NCBI GenBank assembly: GCA_012511485.1 | Contig: JAAZFZ010000010.1 | Coordinates: 1 to 7,772, forward strand | DNA from: Clostridiales bacterium | Lineage (GTDB): Bacteria > Bacillota > Clostridia > Oscillospirales > Acutalibacteraceae | Reading direction: 5' to 3' | Length of the DNA stretch: 7,772 nt | Shown here: positions 1-5,042 of the stretch, piece by piece | Layout: each line of letters opens with the position of its first letter | How positions within the stretch are numbered: the first letter of the stretch is position 1 | The notes under the pieces: generated by a model | The model's database searches: none | What the model was told of the DNA's origin: nothing | What the model saw: the letters and a program-made list of their open reading frames with translations, nothing else | Position numbers and translations under genes: made by a program

Positions 1-672
1 AGTCAGGCCTATGAGAGTTTCGCTCAGGCCCATGCTTTGTGCAATGTGAGTGCTTGAACTCACGGTGAGCCTACCGCCGATAAAAAGCCCGGCAAGCGCC
101 AATATTGAAATCACCCAGAGCTTTGCAATTTTCACATTGCCCTCTTTTTCGATGACCTCCTGCGTGAGCATATTGCCATCGGCATCGGTGTCAATGTCGC
201 CCTGCGCATCAATTTGTATTTTCATTGACTTTTTTGAATCCTTGATAACATACAGCATGAATCCTATAAAGCAGATAACCAGCACAATGCCGTCGATACG
301 CGAGAGAACCCCGTTTGAAAAGAGCATAACAGCCAGCAGAATCTGAACGCCGAGCAATAAAGGTATTTCCCGCCTTACTACCGAATCCTTCACCTTTAAT
401 GACATAATAATTGCAGATATTCCGACTATCATTGCAGTGTTTGAGAATGAACTGCCAATAATGTTGCCGAGCGAAAGCTCGTTGGTTTTGGTAATACCCG
501 AAACAATACCAACAGCAAGCTCCGGAGCGCTTGTCCCGAATGCGATTACAGTAATGCCTATAATAAAGGTGGACACCCCGTAACGCCTTGCGATTTTTGA
601 AGAAGAATCAATCAAAACATCCGCACTTAAAATAATCATTGCCAGACCGAGAATTAACAGAAAAAATTGCAC
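1..672 (-). CDS. Calcium/sodium antiporter, CaCA (YrbG-like) family, C-terminus cut by window edge
   Basis: Membrane exchanger expected to swap Ca2+ for Na+ (or H+/K+) across the cytoplasmic membrane. 224 residues are visible; family members run to about 320, so roughly 100 are missing. The first alpha repeat is clear: GTSAPEL at residues 46-52 and GNIIGSSFSN at 69-78, where the more usual form is GSNIxN. The second repeat begins at the edge with GLSETLIGLT (215-224). Several hydrophobic segments precede a hydrophilic loop (about 144-184). That loop holds DTDADGNMLTQE (161-172), which matches an EF-hand calcium loop (D at 1, 3 and 5, G at 6, hydrophobic at 8, E at 12). The GTG start is chosen because GAGAGG lies 8 nt upstream and the nearby ATG at 680 is in another frame with an early stop. 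It is the last gene of the minus-strand group, 53 bp after the PII-like gene. Family is sure; ion specificity is inferred. Confidence 0.93.
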   Translation of the reverse strand, partial: MQFFLLILGLAMIILSADVLIDSSSKIARRYGVSTFIIGITVIAFGTSAPELAVGIVSGITKTNELSLGNIIGSSFSNTAMIVGISAIIMSLKVKDSVVRREIPLLLGVQILLAVMLFSNGVLSRIDGIVLVICFIGFMLYVIKDSKKSMKIQIDAQGDIDTDADGNMLTQEVIEKEGNVKIAKLWVISILALAGLFIGGRLTVSSSTHIAQSMGLSETLIGLT

Positions 673-682
673 CTAACCATCC

Positions 683-696
683 TCTCAAACTTGAGA
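683..696 (-). promoter_or_regulatory. Small inverted repeat overlapping the ribosome binding site of the CaCA gene
   Basis: TCTCAAGTTTGAGA is a perfect inverted repeat. As RNA it would give about 5 pairs with a 4-nt loop, and its right arm runs into the GAGAGG ribosome binding site of the exchanger gene. It could modestly hide that site or mark an operator, but it is short, weak and AT-rich, so chance is a fair explanation. Confidence 0.2.
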
Positions 697-725
697 TATT
701 TTTATATATTTCTTTTTTTAATGTA

Positions 726-1394
726 TTACTCATAAATACCATATGCATTTTTAACATCCTGAATAAAGATAATTCCATTGCCAGGCTTGTCAACCTCTAG
801 CTTTTGCCGAATAGATGTTACAATGGCCTGAGTAACCTCTTCCTTTGAGATAATCATAACCATTTCTTTTTCGGGCTCGATATCCATGTTAAATAATTTA
901 GAGGTTTCATGTATCCCCGAACCTCTTGCATTAACTATTGTTCCCCCCTTTGAACCGGCCGCCTCTGCCGCTTCAATTACTTCCTCTGCCATACCTCTGT
1001 TAACAATTGTTATAATAATCTGATACATCGGCTTATCAACACCTCTTTCTTGAGCATTTTCTTCAAACTTTTGATGCTTGGAGCCTATTATGTCACATAT
1101 ACCCGTGGTAAAGACAATCCCGTGATTCGCTTTTTCAAAATGGAATTCCTTGTTGAGCTCGACTAATGCATCATGTGCGGTATGGCTATCCGTTCCCATC
1201 AAAACTATTTCCTTCCTTTCATCGTATAAGGATAAGAATTTTAGAAGGGAATTGTTTACGGTTCCTCTCCCAAAGAAAATTGTTCCGCCGGAAATGCCAT
1301 GCTCCTTTGCCTTGTGCAATATTTTGCTGGCTATTCCGTAATTAACAACCACATAAATCAATTCAAAGCCCGGTGTGCCGTCAAAACTAGCCAT
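726..1394 (-). CDS. Tandem PII-like (P-II family) signalling protein, two domains in one chain
   Basis: Predicted soluble cytoplasmic regulator of 222 residues made of two PII-like ferredoxin folds. Domain 1 spans about 10-107 (FELIYVVVNYG, then GISGGTIFFGRGT at 33-45). Domain 2 spans about 122-222 (YQIIITIVNRG, then GSKGGTIVNARGSG at 147-160) and ends with a PII-like strand, NGIIFIQDV (206-214). The stretches where the T-loop should lie (about 44-62 and 158-176) are short and lack the classic uridylylated-tyrosine context of GlnB/GlnK. This is therefore a divergent PII-like protein, not a glutamine-synthetase PII. PII proteins bind nucleotides and often gate a membrane partner. Here the start codon lies inside the end of the DUF1538 gene (ATGGCTAG), implying coupled translation and a shared job. 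The start at 1394 has AAAGGAG 12 nt upstream. ATG at 1406 is in frame but abuts GGAG with no spacer, and TTG at 1433 lacks a binding site. Ligand unknown. Confidence 0.9.
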   Translation of the reverse strand: MASFDGTPGFELIYVVVNYGIASKILHKAKEHGISGGTIFFGRGTVNNSLLKFLSLYDERKEIVLMGTDSHTAHDALVELNKEFHFEKANHGIVFTTGICDIIGSKHQKFEENAQERGVDKPMYQIIITIVNRGMAEEVIEAAEAAGSKGGTIVNARGSGIHETSKLFNMDIEPEKEMVMIISKEEVTQAIVTSIRQKLEVDKPGNGIIFIQDVKNAYGIYE

Positions 1395-2880
1395 TGCTCT
1401 TTTCATCTCCTTTTGTTTTTGACTTAATTGCAAACACTAATCCTAAAGCTTCCAGGGTTATTATGGGCATTGTTGCAACCATAGCAATCATTCCAAAGCC
1501 TTCAACCATCACATCCGCCCCCTCAAAGGCATGTGCTGCACCTTGTATAAATGCCAGAATAAATGTGGCGGTCACAGGACCGGTTGCTACCCCGCCTGCA
1601 TCAAAAGCAATTCCCACAAACAACTTTGGTACAAAAAACATCATTAACAGGCAAATGGCATAGCCGGGGAGCAGATAATGCCACAATTGTATTGCCGGCA
1701 CCAGAATGCGGATAACCGACAAGGCTACGGCCAAGCCGACCCCGATTGCCAGCGAAACTAAAACGGCTTTTCGCTTTACATAGCCGCTTGTGACGTCCTC
1801 AATGCTGTGAGTCAGAACATATACAGCGGGTTCTGCCAAAATAGTTACAACTCCGAGAATAAAACCGATAATTATAATATATGCCTTATTATTCATTAAT
1901 GCTAAATTTTTGCCGATGCCGGTTCCGACATTCATAAACCCTGCATTTACGCCTATCAGAAACAGAAGCAGACCTACAAAGGCAAACGCAAAGCCCGTGA
2001 GCAGCTTCCTTAACTCTTTTTTCTTGAGTTTAAATGAGACTATCTGCAGCACCAGCAAAATTAAAATTAACGGTACAATGGCAAAAAGACTCTCTTTTAA
2101 GTATTCGGGGATTCTATCAATGAACGGCCTGATTATGGAACCAGACTCGGCAGCTCTCGAATCAAGTGCAGGGGAGAACTCTTTGTTTTTATAAAATATA
2201 TCTAAAATCAGCACTGATAAAACTGCACCGGTTGATGCAATGGCAACTAATCCAAAGCTATCTTTTTCCGATGCCTTGCTGTCTTTTTTCAGCTTGGAAA
2301 TACCAACAGACAGGGCAAGAATAAACGGCACTGCCAATATCCCCGTTGTTGCACCGGAGGCATCAAAGGCTATTGCCAAAAACTCACGGGAAGCGAAAAC
2401 AGCAAATCCTAAAATAATCAGATAAATAACAAAAAGGACTCTATATAACGGAACATTGTAGAAAACTCTTAAAAAGCCCAGAGATAACATAATTGCTAAT
2501 CCAACTGAAACGATAACAATTATTTTAATCCCCGATATTTCGCCGGAAGTAACCAGATTGACCTGATTTGCCAAAACCAGCAAGCCCGGCTCTGCTACCG
2601 ATATAAAAAACCCGAGTATCAAGCCCGCAATTAAAACGATCCATAGCTTGTTTGTTTTGGCTAGTGAGGTCCCTGTCAAATACCCAAGCGGGGTGATTCC
2701 TATTTCTACACCCAGCAAAAATATGGTTAACCCCAATATCACAAACAAAGAGCCGATTAGAAACTTGATAATCAAAGGTGTTTCAAGCGGGGAAATGGTA
2801 AAATGAAGTATTAATACCAACACTGTAATCGGGAGAACCGAAAACAGAACTTCTTTTATTTTTGTAACAATCACATTCAA
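1387..2880 (-). CDS. DUF1538 multispanning membrane protein, internally duplicated; probable transporter
   Basis: A 497-residue, strongly hydrophobic inner-membrane protein built from two homologous halves. Half 1 (about 10-200) has LGVEIGITPLG (56-66), VAEPG (95-99), VTSGEI (110-115) and AFDASGATTG (171-180). Half 2 (about 265-485) has the matching LIGVNAGFMNVG (308-319), LAEPA (348-352), VTSGYV (363-368) and AFDAGGVATGP (425-435). Acidic Glu97/Glu350 and Asp173/Asp427 recur within membrane-like segments and are good candidates for substrate or ion binding. A polar linker (about 195-210 and 230-262) separates the halves. The start is TTG, chosen because AAAGGAGGG ends 8 nt upstream; the next in-frame GTG (residue 3) would be too far away. 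The family has no assigned biochemical role that I know of. Two-fold repeats are typical of secondary transporters, and coupling to the downstream PII-like gene suggests regulated flux. Substrate is not deducible. Confidence 0.93.
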   Translation of the reverse strand: MNVIVTKIKEVLFSVLPITVLVLILHFTISPLETPLIIKFLIGSLFVILGLTIFLLGVEIGITPLGYLTGTSLAKTNKLWIVLIAGLILGFFISVAEPGLLVLANQVNLVTSGEISGIKIIVIVSVGLAIMLSLGFLRVFYNVPLYRVLFVIYLIILGFAVFASREFLAIAFDASGATTGILAVPFILALSVGISKLKKDSKASEKDSFGLVAIASTGAVLSVLILDIFYKNKEFSPALDSRAAESGSIIRPFIDRIPEYLKESLFAIVPLILILLVLQIVSFKLKKKELRKLLTGFAFAFVGLLLFLIGVNAGFMNVGTGIGKNLALMNNKAYIIIIGFILGVVTILAEPAVYVLTHSIEDVTSGYVKRKAVLVSLAIGVGLAVALSVIRILVPAIQLWHYLLPGYAICLLMMFFVPKLFVGIAFDAGGVATGPVTATFILAFIQGAAHAFEGADVMVEGFGMIAMVATMPIITLEALGLVFAIKSKTKGDEKSNG

Positions 2881-2888
2881 AGCAGTCG

Positions 2889-2897
2889 CCCTCCTTT
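2889..2897 (-). promoter_or_regulatory. Ribosome binding site that fixes the TTG start of the DUF1538 gene
   Basis: AAAGGAGGG is a near-perfect match to the 16S anti-Shine-Dalgarno sequence and ends 8 nt before TTG at 2880. No ATG lies at a usable distance in frame, so this site is the reason for accepting the TTG start. Confidence 0.75.
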
Positions 2898-2949
2898 AAG
2901 TTGTTTTGTTTATTGATATAAGCATCTCTCCTTTAAAAGCAATTTTTTA

Positions 2950-3097
2950 CTAATCACTTATTGCCTTATATCGCTTTTCTGAAGTATTATGATTTCTTTT
3001 AAAGTAAAACACATAGCTGTAATAATCCTTGAATCGGTTATACATTTCTGCCTCAATTTTGCCGGCGATAATCTATTATTAGGTCCGGTAATTCCAT
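2950..3097 (-). pseudogene. Tiny unrecognised gene in two frames: frameshifted small ORF or two coupled mini-ORFs
   Basis: Fifteen nt after the nitrilase stop codon there is AGGAGG, a 5-nt spacer and an ATG (3097). This opens a 14-codon ORF, MELPDLIIDYRRQN, ending with TGA at 3053. In the +1 frame an open stretch runs to TAG at 2950 and reads AGKIEAEMYNRFKDYY followed by a basic, aromatic tail ending RYKAISD, which looks protein-like. Skipping one base near 3062-3072 would fuse the two into a peptide of about 49 residues. Alternatively, the second part is its own 31-codon ORF starting at ATG 3045, with GAGG 5 nt upstream overlapping the first ORF's TGA. I recognise no family. The strong ribosome binding site and position between nitrilase and DUF1538 support translation of something here; a decayed gene, a base-call error or chance remain open. 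Confidence 0.35.
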
Positions 3098-3112
3098 ATA
3101 TTCCTCCTGTTA

Positions 3113-3991
3113 TTATCTTCTGTAATCCTTTCTGATAAAGGGCGGCTCAATGCATTCTGAAATGAGGAGCTTGTATTTATGCGGATGTCGGTATGCGTTG
3201 CCATGTGCTTCGAGTTTTCTATATTTCCTGATTTCCTCAACAGGAAAGTCGGCTATATAAATCCCTTCCCGTTCCCCCGCTTGAATGATAAGCGTATCTC
3301 TTGAATCGGGTTCGCAGGGGCTGTATGCAATCCCGTCAAAAGCAGTGGAATGACCGTTGCAGTCAGGCTTGCCCTTAGGATAATTGACGGTTGCAATGCC
3401 AACCATATTTTCAAAGGCTCTTGCCCTGAGCTGAGATATTCGGTTAATCTCCATAGGGCAAGCGTTTGGAACTAAAATAATTTCTGCACCCTTTAACATA
3501 AGAATTCTCGCACTTTCGGGAAATTCCCTGTCATAGCAAATCATTGCTCCTATTTTTATATTACCCTGACTGGTGTTTAAATCAGCGACGAAAAAATCAT
3601 CGCCTGCCGTCAAGTTGCGCTCAACGTCAAAATCACAGGTATGTACCTTCGCATATGTAAGCACCCTGCAGCCGAAACGGTCAAAAAGGCAAAAAGTGTT
3701 CCTCGGGGATGGGTTATATTTCTCAAGAAAGGTCATTCCCACAGCTATATTAAGCTCCTTAGCAAGTTTGCCAAATGACTCAACAAATATACTGTCGGCA
3801 GCTATGGCTTTGCCCTTCAATTCAGAAATATCCTCGGGAATACTATAGCCGACACTCCACATTTCCGGAAACAATGCAATATCCGCACCCATTTGCTTTG
3901 ATTTTCTGCAATATTCCAATCCCTTCCTAAGGTTGCCCTCCAGGTTATCCTCAGGCATTAGCTGCAATAATGCCACCTTCAGACTATTCAC
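3113..3991 (-). CDS. Carbon-nitrogen hydrolase (nitrilase superfamily), substrate unassigned
   Basis: Predicted cytoplasmic amidase-type enzyme that hydrolyses a non-peptide C-N bond, releasing ammonia or a carbamoyl-derived product. The 292-residue length is normal for a single-domain member. The Glu-Lys-Cys triad is complete: Glu43 in FPEMWSVGY, Lys115 in AKVHTCDF, and Cys152 in ICYDREFPES. Arg/Glu-rich RISQLRARAFEN (184-195) after the active-site Cys is also typical. No signal peptide or membrane segment is seen. The GTG start has GGGAGG 7 nt upstream; the ATG within that region is out of frame. The CYDREFPE signature is unlike the nucleophile motifs I recall for N-carbamoylputrescine amidase or N-carbamoyl-D-amino acid hydrolase, so I leave the substrate open. 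It is the first recognisable gene of the minus-strand group leading to the DUF1538/PII pair, a possible nitrogen link, but the 232-bp gap to DUF1538 means co-transcription is not certain. Confidence 0.92.
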   Translation of the reverse strand: MNSLKVALLQLMPEDNLEGNLRKGLEYCRKSKQMGADIALFPEMWSVGYSIPEDISELKGKAIAADSIFVESFGKLAKELNIAVGMTFLEKYNPSPRNTFCLFDRFGCRVLTYAKVHTCDFDVERNLTAGDDFFVADLNTSQGNIKIGAMICYDREFPESARILMLKGAEIILVPNACPMEINRISQLRARAFENMVGIATVNYPKGKPDCNGHSTAFDGIAYSPCEPDSRDTLIIQAGEREGIYIADFPVEEIRKYRKLEAHGNAYRHPHKYKLLISECIEPPFIRKDYRR

Positions 3992-4096
3992 GGACCATCC
4001 TCCCCCTTTATTTGCAGCGGTTTTGCATAAATACTATTCTGCCTCATGGCGGCTGTGCCGCTCAATTTTTGAAACCTCTGCACCATAGTTTATCAT

Positions 4097-4102
4097 ATTA
4101 TA
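4097..4102 (-). promoter_or_regulatory. Candidate -10 box for the nitrilase gene
   Basis: A perfect TATAAT on the minus strand lies about 105 nt before the nitrilase GTG. No convincing TTGACA sits at the right distance, so the call rests on the -10 element and location alone. The resulting leader would contain a small GCGGC/GCCGC hairpin with a 3-nt loop at 4049-4061. Confidence 0.35.
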
Positions 4103-4146
4103 CCGCTAAAGGCAATGTATTGGCCGCCCAACCCACCACGAAAAGC

Positions 4147-4190
4147 AAGGCACTCTACTAAAAAGCTGATGTAGGGCGCCTTGTTTTTTT
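4147..4190. terminator. Intrinsic terminator hairpin between the repressor and nitrilase genes, possibly bidirectional
   Basis: AAGGCACTCTAC (4147-4158) pairs with GTAGGGCGCCTT (4171-4182) over 12 positions, with one mismatch and one G-U pair and a 12-nt loop. On the plus strand it is followed by TTG and seven Ts in all but name of a strong terminator (4184-4190). On the minus strand the tail is GCTTTT, weaker but placed 65 nt after the repressor stop codon, the only known transcript needing an end here. No plus-strand gene feeds into the stronger side. Confidence 0.6.
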
Positions 4191-4246
4191 CGGTATTACG
4201 AAGCTTATCCGGGAAATATACTTTTCTTTGCCGCTTTTTTGGTGCT

Positions 4247-4681
4247 TTATACCTTTAACAAATCCCAATGTTTTTTTATATGCTTCTCAATGTTCCCGAT
4301 TGTTTTTTTATCCAGAAAATGCTCAATTTTTTCAACCTGCTCTGTTTCGTTTTCCGAATTATTCACCAGGCATAAAAACTCGTTCAACACGGCATGCCTG
4401 TATAATAAATACTCACCCACAGCCTCCCCCTCAGCGGTAGTCTTTATGTAGCCATACCTTTCAAATGTAACAAGACCCAGATATTTCAGATTACCAACCA
4501 TCTTTGAAGCAGACGACGGCTTTACATGGAGCCTTTGTGCAAGCTCATTTATTCTGACAACCTCTTGCTTTTTTTGCATTCGGCATATCATTTCAAGATA
4601 ATCCTCCATTGATGAAGTCATTTGAGCGTTTTTATTGAGCTGATATCCCTTCAATGTATAGAAATTTGAATTATTATCCAT
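4247..4681 (-). CDS. MntR/DtxR-family metal-dependent transcriptional repressor
   Basis: DNA-binding metal sensor, probably controlling the divergent feoAB operon. It has 144 residues: a 20-residue N-terminal extension, a winged helix (about 22-85, with INELAQRLHVKPSSASKMV as the recognition helix-turn-helix) and a helical dimerisation domain (about 86-144). Like MntR, and unlike IdeR/DtxR, it has no SH3-like third domain. All six positions corresponding to Bacillus subtilis MntR metal ligands are kept: Asp27 and Glu30 (MEDYLE), His96 (YRH), Glu117, Glu120 and His121 (VEKIEH). Asp27 stands where DtxR has Met10, an MntR-like feature. The ATG has AAAGGA 7 nt upstream; the later Met21 has no good site. 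A 10-codon leader ORF ends 2 nt before this start. Whether Fe2+ or Mn2+ is the true signal cannot be decided from sequence; the feo neighbourhood argues for iron, the ligand set for manganese. Confidence 0.9.
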   Translation of the reverse strand: MDNNSNFYTLKGYQLNKNAQMTSSMEDYLEMICRMQKKQEVVRINELAQRLHVKPSSASKMVGNLKYLGLVTFERYGYIKTTAEGEAVGEYLLYRHAVLNEFLCLVNNSENETEQVEKIEHFLDKKTIGNIEKHIKKHWDLLKV

Positions 4682-4683
4682 AT

Positions 4684-4716
4684 TTATTTCCTTTCTTCAA
4701 AGAGCTTGTAACACAT
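4684..4716 (-). CDS. Short leader ORF (10 codons) immediately upstream of the repressor gene
   Basis: Reads MCYKLFEERK and then TAA. GGAGGAG (4729-4723) lies 6 nt before its ATG, a better ribosome binding site than the repressor gene itself has. Its stop is 2 nt from the repressor ATG and the frames differ, so it is not an N-terminal extension. Arriving ribosomes could reinitiate on the repressor gene, making this a candidate upstream ORF that sets repressor level. The peptide resembles nothing I know, and its short length means that chance cannot be excluded; the ribosome binding site is the main support. Confidence 0.4.
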   Translation of the reverse strand: MCYKLFEERK

Positions 4717-4736
4717 TTTTTGCTCCTCCATATAAT
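4706..4736 (+). promoter_or_regulatory. Probable feoAB promoter
   Basis: A perfect -10 TATAAT lies at 4731-4736. The best -35 is TTGTAA at 4706-4711, with a rather long 19-nt spacer. Transcription would begin near 4743, leaving a leader of about 48 nt before feoA. The -10 region overlaps the leader-ORF end of the divergent repressor gene, so the two transcription units share this control region. Confidence 0.55.
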
Positions 4737-4743
4737 AGCAGCA

Positions 4744-4758
4744 GGAAACTAAGTTTCC
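4744..4758. promoter_or_regulatory. Perfect 15-bp palindrome, candidate operator for the MntR/DtxR-type repressor
   Basis: GGAAACTAAGTTTCC is an exact inverted repeat of two 7-bp arms around a central A. It starts at the predicted feoAB transcription start and lies between the divergent feoA and repressor genes, so a dimer bound here could block feoAB and perhaps autoregulate. The GGAAACT half-site is reminiscent, from memory, of MntR boxes; it does not match the Fur box or the TTAGGTTAG-type DtxR/IdeR box well. Confidence 0.5.
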
Positions 4759-4775
4759 CTATCCTAATTTATTAC

Positions 4776-4781
4776 GAGGTG
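4776..4781 (+). promoter_or_regulatory. Ribosome binding site deciding the feoA start
   Basis: GAGGTG ends 9 nt before ATG at 4791. The in-frame GTG at 4779 lies inside this site and has no site of its own, and the ATG at 4784 is out of frame with a stop after four codons. This supports starting FeoA at MHKISSL. Confidence 0.6.
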
Positions 4782-4790
4782 TCATGCTTT

Positions 4791-5033
4791 ATGCATAAAA
4801 TAAGCTCATTAAAGGATTTGACTCGAGGTCAAACGGCAACGGTCAAATCGCTATTGTCTACCGGCAGCATAAGAAGAAGGCTGCAGGATATCGGCCTTAT
4901 TGAAGGAACACAAGTAGAATGTCTGCAAAAAAGCCCGGCGGGGGACCCTGTCGCCTACTTAATAAGAGGTGCCGTTATAGCCCTCAGGTCAGAGGATTCT
5001 TCTAATGTTCTGATAAACCGGATTGGTGTTTGA
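4791..5033 (+). CDS. feoA: FeoA family ferrous iron transport accessory protein
   Basis: Small cytoplasmic SH3-like protein (80 residues, normal for FeoA) that supports Fe2+ uptake by FeoB, probably by contacting FeoB or affecting its GTPase. The family pattern is visible: an N-terminal SLKDLTRGQTATV strand region (6-18), the RRRLQDIGLIEGT helix-turn (28-40), then GDPVAYLIRG (51-60) and IALRSEDS (63-70), which close the barrel. It is followed by feoB after 9 nt, and its TGA is part of the GAGGTG that serves as the feoB ribosome binding site, so the two are translationally linked. It is expected to be repressed with feoB when the sensed metal is plentiful, through the palindrome in its leader. 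Confidence 0.95.
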   Translation: MHKISSLKDLTRGQTATVKSLLSTGSIRRRLQDIGLIEGTQVECLQKSPAGDPVAYLIRGAVIALRSEDSSNVLINRIGV

Positions 5034-5042
5034 GGTGTTATT

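Noticed and set aside
50..346. 98-codon plus-strand ORF over the exchanger gene
   Set aside because: It is antisense to a clear CaCA protein with conserved repeats; its sequence is the low-complexity Ser/Ile/Pro type expected of a shadow frame.
2896..2925. Mini-ORF MLISINKTT whose stop overlaps the DUF1538 ribosome binding site
   Set aside because: The AAAGGAG is only 2 nt from the ATG, too close for normal initiation, and the ORF is 9 codons; noted only because it could couple to DUF1538.
2881..3112. Promoter or riboswitch ahead of DUF1538
   Set aside because: I looked for -35/-10 pairs and for conserved metal, guanidine or c-di-AMP riboswitch cores and saw none convincing; the stretch is better explained by the small ORF remnants.
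4049..4070. GCGGC/GCCGC hairpin followed by AATTTTT on the plus strand as a second terminator
   Set aside because: The stem is only 5 pairs and no plus-strand gene precedes it; it may instead be an incidental structure in the nitrilase leader.
4779..4790. Four-residue longer FeoA starting at GTG 4779
   Set aside because: That GTG lies within the ribosome binding site for ATG 4791 and has no site of its own.
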